Shown here piece after piece: positions 15,429 through 23,191 of a DNA stretch of 40,587 bases. Position 1 is the first letter of the stretch; each line of letters starts with the position of its first letter. A program made the position numbers and the translations under genes. The notes below the pieces were generated by a model. That model worked only from the letters and a program-made list of their open reading frames with translations. It made no database searches and was not told where the DNA came from. Source of the DNA: Candidatus Corynebacterium avicola (lineage in GTDB: Bacteria; Actinomycetota; Actinomycetes; Mycobacteriales; Mycobacteriaceae); assembly GCA_019114135.1 (NCBI GenBank), contig DXGC01000094.1:1-40587 (forward strand), given 5' to 3'.

Positions 15429-15983
15429 ATGACCTCCACCTCCCCGTCCACTCCGTCCGGTACTCCGGAACCGTCGATCCGGACGGCAATCCTCGACGAT
15501 GTCGAGGAGATCCGGTCACTGGAGCGTCGCGCCGGGGCGCCGTTCAGGGACGTCGGGTTGGACGCCATCGCCGACGACGATCCTCCCGACGTCGGAGAGC
15601 TCTCGGCCGCGGTCGGCGACGGTGCGGTGTTCGTCGTGGACGCCCCGGCGCGCCTCGCTGCCTGGCTGTGGCTCGGACGGGCGGACGGCGACCTGTTGAT
15701 CGAGCAGGTCTCGGTGGATCCGGCCAACCGTGGCCGTCGTACAGGCACCCGGCTGGTGGAGTATGCCGTCACACTGGCCCGCGAGGCCGGTCTTCCCGGG
15801 GTGTGTCTCACGACGTTCTCCGAGGTTCCGTGGAATGCCCCGTTGTACCGGCGCCTCGGTTTCGTCGAGCTGGCACCGGCCGAGCTCGGGGATGATCTCC
15901 GCCGGATCCGTGACGCCGAGACCGCCGCGGGCCTGGACATCTCTCCACGGATTGCCATGCGACGACCCGTGGACGGGCCTTAG
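15429..15983 (+). CDS. GNAT family N-acetyltransferase
   Basis: The 184-residue protein fits the GCN5-related acetyltransferase fold. The acetyl-CoA motif is LIEQVSVDPANRGRRTGTRL, where the R-x-x-G-x-G/A loop reads RGRRTG; the later part YRRLGFVEL forms the typical motif B. It would transfer an acetyl group from acetyl-CoA to an amine of unknown identity. A -10 box 7 nt before the ATG suggests a leaderless mRNA. Its TAG stop is also the first half of the next gene's -10 box (15981-15986), so the lipoprotein gene downstream probably has its own start within this stop region. Confidence 0.87.
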   Translation: MTSTSPSTPSGTPEPSIRTAILDDVEEIRSLERRAGAPFRDVGLDAIADDDPPDVGELSAAVGDGAVFVVDAPARLAAWLWLGRADGDLLIEQVSVDPANRGRRTGTRLVEYAVTLAREAGLPGVCLTTFSEVPWNAPLYRRLGFVELAPAELGDDLRRIRDAETAAGLDISPRIAMRRPVDGP

Positions 15984-15986
15984 GGT
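15981..15986 (+). promoter_or_regulatory. -10 box for the second lipoprotein gene, overlapping the GNAT stop codon
   Basis: TAGGGT contains the GNAT stop TAG and lies 8 nt before the ATG at 15995. GGAAGG close to the ATG could instead act as a ribosome site on read-through mRNA. Confidence 0.35.
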
Positions 15987-15994
15987 CGGAAGGT

Positions 15995-16696
15995 ATGAGG
16001 TACTCACCACGTTCCGCACGAAGAGTCGCCGCTACCGTCGCCACCGCCAGCGCACTCGTCCTGTCCGCCTGTGGATCCGGGGATGACTCCAGCGGTTCCA
16101 CCGACAACACCGGCGCCGCTCCCCCGTCCGAGACCGTCACCGTCACCGAGGAGGTCCCGGCCGAGGATCCTGCGGGAGAGGACGCCGCCGCCGAGGCTCC
16201 TGCCGAGGACGCAGAAGGCACAGAAGGCACAGAAGACACAGAAGACGGCGAGGACGCGGAGGAAGCCCCGCCCGAGGACGCCAACTGCGAGCCCGACCCG
16301 GAGTCCCCGGTGATCACCGACAGCATCGAGAACCTCCCGCCTCCTGGGCTGCCGGACTCGACGTGGGTCTACAAGGGCGACTCGAACTACAACGAGTGCA
16401 GCGACCTGAGCTACGCCACCGTCGAACAGGATCCGCAGGGCAATGCCCAGTTCGAGAACAGGCTCATCTTCTTCCACCAGGGCCAGTACTCCACCACCCC
16501 TGACACGGCGAACACGCAGCAGCACAAGATCGTCGACACCACCGAGGACTCCGTCACAGTCGAGTTCAAGGACTGGGAGGCCCTCGACGAGGCCGGCGGC
16601 GCGAATGTCGACGCCCCGAACTACACCGAAACGGTCACCTTCCGCTGGGACGGCAACGGCGTGACCGCCGAAGGCCGCATACCCAACGAGCCCTGA
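15995..16696 (+). CDS. Lipoprotein of unknown function
   Basis: The 233-residue precursor has a lipoprotein signal peptide (RRVAATVATASALVLS) with lipobox LSAC. A long acidic linker follows (AAAEAPAEDAEGTEGTEDTE), partly encoded by four tandem 9-bp units at 16212-16247. A C-terminal domain of about 130 residues (from ENLPPPGLPDSTWVYKG to TFRWDGNGVTAEGRIP) looks like a small beta-rich module, similar to the LppP/LprE group of secreted actinobacterial lipoproteins. That resemblance is tentative. No enzyme motif is visible. It sits outside the membrane and probably contributes to the envelope. Confidence 0.82.
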   Translation: MRYSPRSARRVAATVATASALVLSACGSGDDSSGSTDNTGAAPPSETVTVTEEVPAEDPAGEDAAAEAPAEDAEGTEGTEDTEDGEDAEEAPPEDANCEPDPESPVITDSIENLPPPGLPDSTWVYKGDSNYNECSDLSYATVEQDPQGNAQFENRLIFFHQGQYSTTPDTANTQQHKIVDTTEDSVTVEFKDWEALDEAGGANVDAPNYTETVTFRWDGNGVTAEGRIPNEP

Positions 16697-16723
16697 GACT
16701 CCAGGCCCTGGGGCTGACGACGG

Positions 16724-17569
16724 TCAGCTGAGTCCAACGACCGGCAGTCCGGACTCCCGTCCCCATGCCGTCCACTGTTCCGCGGTGCGCCCGGCGAAGA
16801 AGTCGGCCAACACCCCGGCAGTGAGTTCGGCTGGGTCGGAGAACCCGAGCTCCTTCATCAGCCCGGCGATGAAGTGGGGTTCGATGGCGGCAACCGCGAC
16901 ATAGCCCTGCGCCGCAGGGTAGACGCCGTAGGTCGGCATCGCCCCGCCGAGGGGCGCACCCTCCCCGCTCAGTCCGAAGCGCACCGAGGCCGCCATGTCC
17001 TCCACGACATCAGCCAGGGCGATCTCGCGGTAGCCCCCGCGTCCGCTGCGGGACGCCTGGAACAGCAACGCCACCGCATCGGCGACGCACCGCTCCGCCC
17101 CAGCCAGGTCCGCCACCGGCAGCGTGGGCAGCCGGGGTGGCGTGCCCAGCGTGCCCGCCACCGCCTGGTAGGTCAGGTCATGGCCGGGCACGTCGGCGTC
17201 CGCTCCCCCGTGTCCGACGATCGCCACCTGGGACAGTGACGGGAAGCTGTCCTGCAGCGTCGCCCAGCCGAGTCCGAGTCGTTCCAGGGCCGCCGGACGG
17301 TGCGAGGTCAGCAGCAGGTCCGCCTCGGCGAGCAACTCGTCCAACCCGGCACGTCCTGCCGGGCCCTTCAGGTCGAGAGTCACGACCGTCTGTCCGTCCG
17401 ACAGCCAGTCGTAGTAGCCGGCGGCCGCGAAGCCCAGCATGTCCCCCGACGGCGGCTCCACCTTCGTCACACTGGCGCCCAGCGATACCAGCCGACGTGC
17501 GGCGGCCGGGCCCGGCAGGTTCACCGCCAGGCTGACGACCTTCACTCCGTCCAATGGCAGTTCCGTCAT
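16724..17569 (-). CDS. CaiB/BaiF family CoA-transferase (family III)
   Basis: The 281-residue protein belongs to the type III CoA-transferase and racemase family (formyl-CoA transferase, CaiB, alpha-methylacyl-CoA racemase). It has the N-terminal LDGVKVVSLAVNLPGPAAARRL, then VTKVEPPSGDML. The GHDLTYQAVAGTL motif carries the expected active-site Asp. At 281 residues it is shorter than the usual 350-400, but it matches shorter racemase-like members. It starts at an ATG overlapping the upstream gene's TGA by one base (TGATG), so the two are coupled. The acyl substrate is unknown. Confidence 0.87.
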   Translation of the reverse strand: MTELPLDGVKVVSLAVNLPGPAAARRLVSLGASVTKVEPPSGDMLGFAAAGYYDWLSDGQTVVTLDLKGPAGRAGLDELLAEADLLLTSHRPAALERLGLGWATLQDSFPSLSQVAIVGHGGADADVPGHDLTYQAVAGTLGTPPRLPTLPVADLAGAERCVADAVALLFQASRSGRGGYREIALADVVEDMAASVRFGLSGEGAPLGGAMPTYGVYPAAQGYVAVAAIEPHFIAGLMKELGFSDPAELTAGVLADFFAGRTAEQWTAWGRESGLPVVGLS

Positions 17570-18048
17570 CAGGCGGCCCCTGTTGTCTCGGGGTCCGGCA
17601 GGAAGGCGGCACCGACCATGGCGATGGCGAAGGCGCCCACCATGAGCAACCACACCGTCTTCCAGTGCCGTTCCGGGATCTCCGGCAGCTCCTCCGGCCG
17701 GGAGAAGAGGTCCCTCTCGTCCGCGGCGAGCATCTCCCAGTTGGCCTTGTAGTCCCGGTTGGCGAGCATCCAGTCGGTGACCAGCTTGGAGTCACGCCGG
17801 TTGCACAACAACCAGTACGCGCCCGGGATGATGCATCCCGCCCCGAAACCGAAGCCCAGCAGAAGATCAGCGACGAGGCTGTCCGAGGTGCCGGCAAATC
17901 CGCTGGCGAGCATGAGGACGCCGAAGACGACGCCGCACCAGGCGGCGACCTTCTTGACGGTGGTCGGGCGGTACATGCGCAGCCGCATCGCCGGGTTCAC
18001 GGCGGCAGGGTTGACGAAGGAGGACACATCGTCCTGGAACGGGTTCAT
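17569..18048 (-). CDS. Hypothetical membrane protein
   Basis: The 159-residue protein has three predicted transmembrane helices: VAAWCGVVFGVLMLASGF, then ADLLLGFGFGAGCIIPGAYW, and WLLMVGAFAIAMVGAAF near the C-terminus. A cytoplasmic-looking middle region (NRRDSKLVTDWMLANRDYK) follows the second helix. The start at 18048 (MNPFQDD) is preferred; the longer open frame would run into the divergent gene's promoter. It is translationally coupled to the CoA-transferase gene. I do not recognise a family with an assigned role. Confidence 0.75.
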   Translation of the reverse strand: MNPFQDDVSSFVNPAAVNPAMRLRMYRPTTVKKVAAWCGVVFGVLMLASGFAGTSDSLVADLLLGFGFGAGCIIPGAYWLLCNRRDSKLVTDWMLANRDYKANWEMLAADERDLFSRPEELPEIPERHWKTVWLLMVGAFAIAMVGAAFLPDPETTGAA

Positions 18049-18079
18049 GGCCAAAAGATTACTGCATGGACCGGACACC

Positions 18080-18085
18080 TAGAAT
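18080..18085 (+). promoter_or_regulatory. -10 box, leaderless oxidoreductase transcript
   Basis: TAGAAT lies 6 nt before the ATG at 18092; no Shine-Dalgarno sequence is present. Confidence 0.5.
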
Positions 18086-18091
18086 GGCCCC

Positions 18092-18979
18092 ATGCTCATC
18101 CACGGTTTCACCCGCTACGGCGGCCCGGAGGTCGCCGGCCCCTTGGAGGTCCCCGACGCCGAACTTCCTGCTGGCGCATCCCCCGCCGTGCTCGTCGAGT
18201 TGCTGGCCACCACGGTCAACCCCGCCGACATCAAGGTCCGCGAGGGACTCCGCGCGGGCAAGGTCCAGGTCGACTTCCCCATGGCGATGGGCCGGGAGGC
18301 AGCCGGACGGGTCTTCGCCGCCTCCCCAGGCACCGGCTTCGAGGTGGGCGACCCGGTGGTCGGCGGTACGTTCGCAGGAACGGGGAGCTACGCAGAGAAG
18401 GTGCTGCTCGACGCCGCCCAGACCACGCTGATTCCGGACGGTGTCCCCGCCGAGCAGGCGGCGTGCGTCCCGGTCGCCCTCGGCACCGCATGGGACGCCG
18501 TGCACGAACTGCGGGACGCCGGGCTGCCGGACGGCGGGACGGTCGTCGTCCTCGGCGCTGGCGGCGGGGTCGGTCACGCCGCGGTGCAGCTGGCACGTCA
18601 CCTGGGGTTCACCGTGGTCGGTGTCGCCTCGGAGTCCAAGCAGGACCTGGTCACCGACCTCGGCGCGACCTTCGTCGAGTCCGGTACGGACTGGGTGGAA
18701 CGACTCGGGGACGCCGACGCGATCGTCGACACCGTCGGACCACCGGTGCTCGACGACTTCACCTCCCGGTTCCCCGAGGCACCCGTACGCAGTACCGCCG
18801 GTGGTCCCGCGGTGACGCGTCGCAGGTCCGGTCCGGTCTTCGCCGAGATCCTGGAGTTGATCGCCGCCGGTCACGTGAAGGCGCACATCAGCGAGGTCCA
18901 CCGGTTGTCGGACGCCGCGACCGCGGTCGCCACCGTCGAGGACGGTCACGCGGTCGGCAAGGTGGTCATCGTCACCTGA
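18092..18979 (+). CDS. NADPH:quinone oxidoreductase-like, zinc-independent alcohol dehydrogenase family
   Basis: The 295-residue medium-chain dehydrogenase/reductase has the N-terminal GroES-like domain (NPADIKVREG, then PMAMGREAAGRV). The nucleotide-binding motif is VVLGAGGGVGHAAVQLARHL, followed by GFTVVGVAS. The zinc-binding Cys residues of alcohol dehydrogenases are absent, which points to the quinone reductase (zeta-crystallin-like) branch. It probably reduces quinones or enones using NADPH in the cytosol. It is slightly shorter than the ~320-residue norm. A leaderless start is supported by TAGAAT 6 nt before the ATG. Confidence 0.9.
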   Translation: MLIHGFTRYGGPEVAGPLEVPDAELPAGASPAVLVELLATTVNPADIKVREGLRAGKVQVDFPMAMGREAAGRVFAASPGTGFEVGDPVVGGTFAGTGSYAEKVLLDAAQTTLIPDGVPAEQAACVPVALGTAWDAVHELRDAGLPDGGTVVVLGAGGGVGHAAVQLARHLGFTVVGVASESKQDLVTDLGATFVESGTDWVERLGDADAIVDTVGPPVLDDFTSRFPEAPVRSTAGGPAVTRRRSGPVFAEILELIAAGHVKAHISEVHRLSDAATAVATVEDGHAVGKVVIVT

Positions 18980-18980
18980 C

Positions 18981-19006
18981 GTTCATGTTGAATCATGTTC
19001 ATGTCC
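18981..19006 (+). repeat. Direct GTTCATGT repeats upstream of the lamin-tail gene
   Basis: GTTCATGT occurs at 18981-18988 and 18998-19005, 17 bp apart, within the 53-bp gap before the gene at 19033. It could be a regulator site. The spacing does not match the 11-bp period seen upstream of phoD. Confidence 0.3.
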
Positions 19007-19032
19007 ACCTGGGCTGCATATTCTCTGACGCC

Positions 19033-20436
19033 ATGAAGCCACTCCGATACGCATTCCCGATCAGCACCTCCGTCCTGCTCACGGCCGCCGTCCTCGCACC
19101 GGCCGCCAACGCCGACGGGGAGGAGACGCCGAACGTCGTCATCAACGAGGTCGAGTCCAACGGGGACCCCGAGGGCGACTGGGTCGAGCTCGCCAACACC
19201 GACCCGAACAGTTCCGTCGACGTCTCCGGTTGGGGCATCGTCGACGACGACGATGACCACGACCCGATCACCCTGCCCGAGGGCACCGAGATCGAGTCCG
19301 GCGGTTACCTCGTCGTCCACACGGAGCCCGACTTCGGTCTCGGCAGCGACGACACCGTCACCCTCACCGACCCCGAGGGCGAGGACGTCGACGAGACCAC
19401 CTGGGCCGGCCACGCCGCCACCACCTGGGGACGCGTCCCGGACATGACCGGCGAGTTCAATGTCACCGGGGAGCCGACGAAGGGGCTCCGCAACGTCGAG
19501 TCCGACGGCGAGAACGACGGCAGCACCACCGAGTTCGCCCACGACCCGCTGGAGATCGGCGACGTCGAGCTGACCGGCGACTACGTCGAGGACTTCGAGG
19601 AGGAGGACATGTCCGGCATCGACTTCGGCCCGGACGGCACCGCCTACGTCGTCAACAACGGCACCGGCAACCTCTACACACTGACCCCGCAGGAGGGGAA
19701 CAGCTACCACATCGACTCCCGCCACACCCTGCGCTACGAGGACGGCTCCGGCGAGCTCGACACCGAGGGTGTCACCGTCGGCCCGGACGGGGCGCTCTAC
19801 GTCTCCACCGAGCGTGACAACAGCGAGGGCGAGGACGACACCTCCCGCCCGTCTGTCCTGCGCTACGAGCTTGACGGTGCCGAGGACGACTCCGAGGTCG
19901 AGGCCACCGACGAGTGGAACCTCTCCGAGTTCACCGGTGACATCGGTGCCAACGGTGGTCTGGAGACCATCAGCTGGATCTCCGACTCCGGCAAGCCCTT
20001 CTTCGCCGTCGGTGTCGAGGAGACCGGCGAGGTGCTCTTCGTGAACCTGGAGTCCGGGTCGGACGCCGAGCTCGTGCAGCGCTACGAGTCCCCCTTCGAG
20101 GGCGTCATGGCCACCGACTACGATGCCTCCGCCAGCGAGCTGACCACCCTGTGCGACGAGGTCTGCTCCGGTGCCTCCCAGGTCCTGACCTCGGACGCCC
20201 CGGGCGACTCCGACTTCGCCCCGGTCGACGAGGAGATCCAGGCCCGCCCGGACGGCCTCGACAACTTCGCCAACGAGGGCTACGCCCGCTTCGTCGAGGA
20301 GAACGGCACCGAGCGCTTCCTGTGGGCCGACGACGGTGTCTCCGACGGTGTCTCGCTGCGGGGTGCCGTCTCCACGGGTGGCGACAGCGACGTGCCCGGT
20401 TCAGTCGGCGGATCTATCGCAAGCTCTGCCAGCTGA
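19033..20436 (+). CDS. Secreted acidic protein with lamin-tail domain and beta-propeller-like C-terminal part
   Basis: The 467-residue precursor has a signal peptide (MKPLRYAFPISTSVLLTA to about residue 27, ending ANADGEE). A lamin-tail-type beta-sandwich follows, at about residues 33-130 (VVINEVESNGDPEGDWVELA, then VSGWGIVDDDDDHD and YLVVHTEPDF). The remaining ~300 residues contain blade-like repeats (GIDFGPDGTAYVVNNGTGNL, then GVTVGPDGALYVSTER), suggesting a beta-propeller of the phytase-like or SMP-30-like type. The protein is extremely rich in Asp and Glu. No Shine-Dalgarno precedes the ATG. It converges on the second BCCT gene with a 13-nt gap. An extracellular hydrolase is possible but not shown. 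Confidence 0.82.
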   Translation: MKPLRYAFPISTSVLLTAAVLAPAANADGEETPNVVINEVESNGDPEGDWVELANTDPNSSVDVSGWGIVDDDDDHDPITLPEGTEIESGGYLVVHTEPDFGLGSDDTVTLTDPEGEDVDETTWAGHAATTWGRVPDMTGEFNVTGEPTKGLRNVESDGENDGSTTEFAHDPLEIGDVELTGDYVEDFEEEDMSGIDFGPDGTAYVVNNGTGNLYTLTPQEGNSYHIDSRHTLRYEDGSGELDTEGVTVGPDGALYVSTERDNSEGEDDTSRPSVLRYELDGAEDDSEVEATDEWNLSEFTGDIGANGGLETISWISDSGKPFFAVGVEETGEVLFVNLESGSDAELVQRYESPFEGVMATDYDASASELTTLCDEVCSGASQVLTSDAPGDSDFAPVDEEIQARPDGLDNFANEGYARFVEENGTERFLWADDGVSDGVSLRGAVSTGGDSDVPGSVGGSIASSAS

Positions 20437-20449
20437 CCGTCGGAGGACG

Positions 20450-22351
20450 TCACTGGCTGCCTGAATCGTCCTCCGTGATGTACTCACCGCTCTCGTAGTC
20501 GTAGTCGACCGGGTTCCCGTCCTCGTCGGTCCGGGTGTACCAGTCGGTGACATCCGCAGATCTGGAGTTGAAGTCGCCGCCGGTGGCGTAGTCACTCTTC
20601 GGTTCGGTCTCCTCGATGGAGAGAGCGAAGTTGTCACCGTAGTCGCGCACACCATGGACGACTGCATTCGCCAGAGCGCCCTCCTCGAAGTCGGACCGGA
20701 TGGTGTACGGGTCACTACGCAGTTCCTTCAGCAACGCAACGCACATGAGCACCAGAATCACGGCGAAGGGCAACGCGGTCACCGTGATGAGATTCTGCAG
20801 TCCCTGAAGGGCGTCTTCACCACCTGCGAGCAGGATGACAACGGCGATTCCGGCCATGCACAGTGCCCAGAACACCGTCACACCCTTGCGTGGGAACGGG
20901 TTACCGCGCTGGGACAGCTGGGAGTTGACCAGCGATGCCGAGTCCGCGGTGGTGATGAAGAAGACGGCGAGCATGACGATGACGAGCGGCGCCACAATCC
21001 ACGCCCCGGGAAGGTAATCGAGGACGCTGAAGAAGATCTCCTCCGGTGCCGGCAGCGCATTCACATCATTGCCTGGGGCGATTTCGCCGTGTTCACGCTG
21101 CAGCCAGATCGAGGTGCCGCCGAGGATCGTGAATGCCAGCACAATGATGGTGGAGGGAATGAACAGCACCCCGAGGATGAACTGCCGGATCGTCCTGCCC
21201 CTGGAGATCTTGGCGACGAAGACGCCCACGAACGGTGACCAGGACACCCACCACGCCCAGTAGAAGGTGGTCCAGCTGGAGAGGAAGGACTGCATTTCCT
21301 CGCCCTCACCCATGTTGGCCGACAGCATGTCCGGCATCGAACCGACGTAGTCGACGATGACCGCGGGGATCATGTTCGCCAGGAAGGCGGTCGGTCCGAC
21401 GATGAAGAAGAACGCCGCCAGGCCGACGGCGAGCACCATGTTCACGTTCGACAGCCACTTGATACCGCGCGCCACGCCGGAAACCGCAGACGCGATCGTG
21501 CCGATGGTCAGGACCATGATGATGATCAGGGCCAGCGTATTTCCCGTGGACGACCATCCCGAGACGACCTCGACGCCTTTCCCGATCTGTAGCGCACCGA
21601 TGCCGAGGGACGCTGCCGTCCCGAAGAGCGTCGCGATGATCGCCAGACTGTCGATGATCCGTGCGGGGAGGGTGTCGGTGGATTTCACCGCGAACAACGG
21701 CACCAGAATCGAGCTCATCAGTGGTACCCGACCGCGGCGGAAGGACACGTAGGCGACTGCGAGCCCCACGATGGCGTAGATCGCCCAGGCGTTGATCCCC
21801 CAGTGCATGGCTGCCTGCGACATCGCCGATTTCACCGCCTCTTGTGACGCGGGTTCGACAGAGCCCGGGCGCGGTGACAGGTAGTAGGTCAACGGCTCGA
21901 ATGGGCCGAAGAATATGATGCCGATCCCGATTCCGGCGGCGAACAGCATCGCGGTCCATGACATCGTGGAGTACTCCGCCTTCTCGCCGTCGAGCCCCAG
22001 CGGAACCTTCCCGTACTTACTGAAAGCAAGTATGAGCAGGAAGAACATCAGACCTGTCGCCAGGATGGTGAAGATCCACCCCAGGTTGGTCATCACCCAT
22101 TCAAGAGCGACAGACGACGCATCAAAAACCTGTTCGGGGTCGATGACGCCCCACGCGATGAAGGCGACGATCAGGAGACCTGCTCCGCTGACGATCCGCC
22201 AGTCAACGCTGTACCGGATCTTCTGGTCTTCGATGGAGACGCCTGGAACGAGTGCCGGGTGGATGTCGTGTGGGTACGTGACCTCACGGATGAAACTGCG
22301 CGCTCGCTCCCGTCGGGATGGACGTGGTGTCTTGTCTTCGTCGTCGGCCAT
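20450..22351 (-). CDS. BCCT family transporter, canonical betaine-type site
   Basis: This 633-residue carrier has the BCCT fold and all key residues of C. glutamicum BetP. The glycine stretch is GIGIG (140-144). The aromatic box is W184, W189 and Y192 in MHWGINAWAIY, and W367, W368 and W371 in YWAWWVSWSPF. It should import a trimethylammonium compatible solute such as glycine betaine with Na+. The N-terminus is basic, and the C-terminal ~60 residues are acidic (TDEDGNPVDYDYESGEY), not the basic osmosensor of BetP, so activation may differ. GGAAACGGAG lies ahead of the ATG. Codon use is slightly more AT-rich than its neighbours. Confidence 0.93.
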   Translation of the reverse strand: MADDEDKTPRPSRRERARSFIREVTYPHDIHPALVPGVSIEDQKIRYSVDWRIVSGAGLLIVAFIAWGVIDPEQVFDASSVALEWVMTNLGWIFTILATGLMFFLLILAFSKYGKVPLGLDGEKAEYSTMSWTAMLFAAGIGIGIIFFGPFEPLTYYLSPRPGSVEPASQEAVKSAMSQAAMHWGINAWAIYAIVGLAVAYVSFRRGRVPLMSSILVPLFAVKSTDTLPARIIDSLAIIATLFGTAASLGIGALQIGKGVEVVSGWSSTGNTLALIIIMVLTIGTIASAVSGVARGIKWLSNVNMVLAVGLAAFFFIVGPTAFLANMIPAVIVDYVGSMPDMLSANMGEGEEMQSFLSSWTTFYWAWWVSWSPFVGVFVAKISRGRTIRQFILGVLFIPSTIIVLAFTILGGTSIWLQREHGEIAPGNDVNALPAPEEIFFSVLDYLPGAWIVAPLVIVMLAVFFITTADSASLVNSQLSQRGNPFPRKGVTVFWALCMAGIAVVILLAGGEDALQGLQNLITVTALPFAVILVLMCVALLKELRSDPYTIRSDFEEGALANAVVHGVRDYGDNFALSIEETEPKSDYATGGDFNSRSADVTDWYTRTDEDGNPVDYDYESGEYITEDDSGSQ

Positions 22352-22483
22352 AGGCGCAGTCTCCGTTTCCTGTTCGTCCCGACCCGGTACCCGACCGAGT
22401 CAACTAACCTGTCCAACGATAGAGACCGCTTCTCTGCTGCGCAGGAGAACCGAAGCCGGTATGCCCCTCCGCCCCTGGTGTGG

Positions 22484-23191
22484 TCACCACTGGACCTTCC
22501 CTGACCTCGAGTAGAGGTGTTCGGGACGCCCCGACTGCCCGTAGCGCAACCGGACCACCACCACTCCACGACTGGCCATCGCGGCCAGCCGTCTCTGCGC
22601 TGTCGCCCGGGACACCCCGGTGAGCTCGGCGACCTCGGTGGCGGTCCGTTCCTCCTCACCCACCGCACCCAGGACGAGCTGTTCGGTGGCCGAAGCCGCC
22701 GCGCTCGCCGGTTGTGCGCTACCGTGCAGCAGGGTCAGCGCACGGTCGATCTCCTCCTGCTTCAGCAGGTGCGGGGTGTCCACGATGCGCCGGAAACGCA
22801 CGAAGCGCTCCAACCGCTCGGTGAGCGACTGCCGGGTGAAGGGTTTCACCAGGTAGCCGTGGACACCGGCGGACAGTGCCCGACGTACTGTCGCGGGTTC
22901 GGCGGCCGCGGACAGGACGAAGGCGTCCACCCCGGCGGCACGCACCAGGTCGATACCGTCCCCGTCGGGAAGATAGACATCCGCCAACAGCAGGTCGGGA
23001 GTCTGCGTGGTGATCATCCGGCGGGCCTCCGCCACGGAGCGAGCGGTGCCCTGGACCTGCAGTCCGGCAGTCGCGGTGACCACGTCGGCATGGATCTGGG
23101 CGACCCGGAAGTCATCGTCGACCACCAGGACCTCGAGGTCCTTCGGAGTCCTGTTCGTCCTACTTCCCGTCATCGCTGCCATCGCCGTCAT
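22484..23191 (-). CDS. citB: CitB/DcuR-type response regulator
   Basis: The 235-residue protein has a receiver domain with the acidic pair Asp25/Asp26, the phospho-acceptor Asp71 in LLLADVYLPDGDG, Ser94 and Lys116 in YLVKPF. A C-terminal helix-turn-helix (TATEVAELTGVSRATAQRRL) follows, typical of the CitB family. It overlaps the kinase gene by 32 nt, so it is co-translated with it. The start is chosen at 23191, where AGGAGAAGG precedes an ATG; ATGs at 23182 and 23173 are alternatives. In C. glutamicum the CitAB pair activates citrate uptake genes; the divergent citrate carrier here supports the same role. The symbol is by family and context. Confidence 0.88.
   Translation of the reverse strand: MTAMAAMTGSRTNRTPKDLEVLVVDDDFRVAQIHADVVTATAGLQVQGTARSVAEARRMITTQTPDLLLADVYLPDGDGIDLVRAAGVDAFVLSAAAEPATVRRALSAGVHGYLVKPFTRQSLTERLERFVRFRRIVDTPHLLKQEEIDRALTLLHGSAQPASAAASATEQLVLGAVGEEERTATEVAELTGVSRATAQRRLAAMASRGVVVVRLRYGQSGRPEHLYSRSGKVQW

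Noticed and set aside
18981..19006. PHO-box upstream of the lamin-tail gene
   Set aside because: The two GTTCATGT copies are 17 bp apart, not 11, so it is kept only as a direct repeat.
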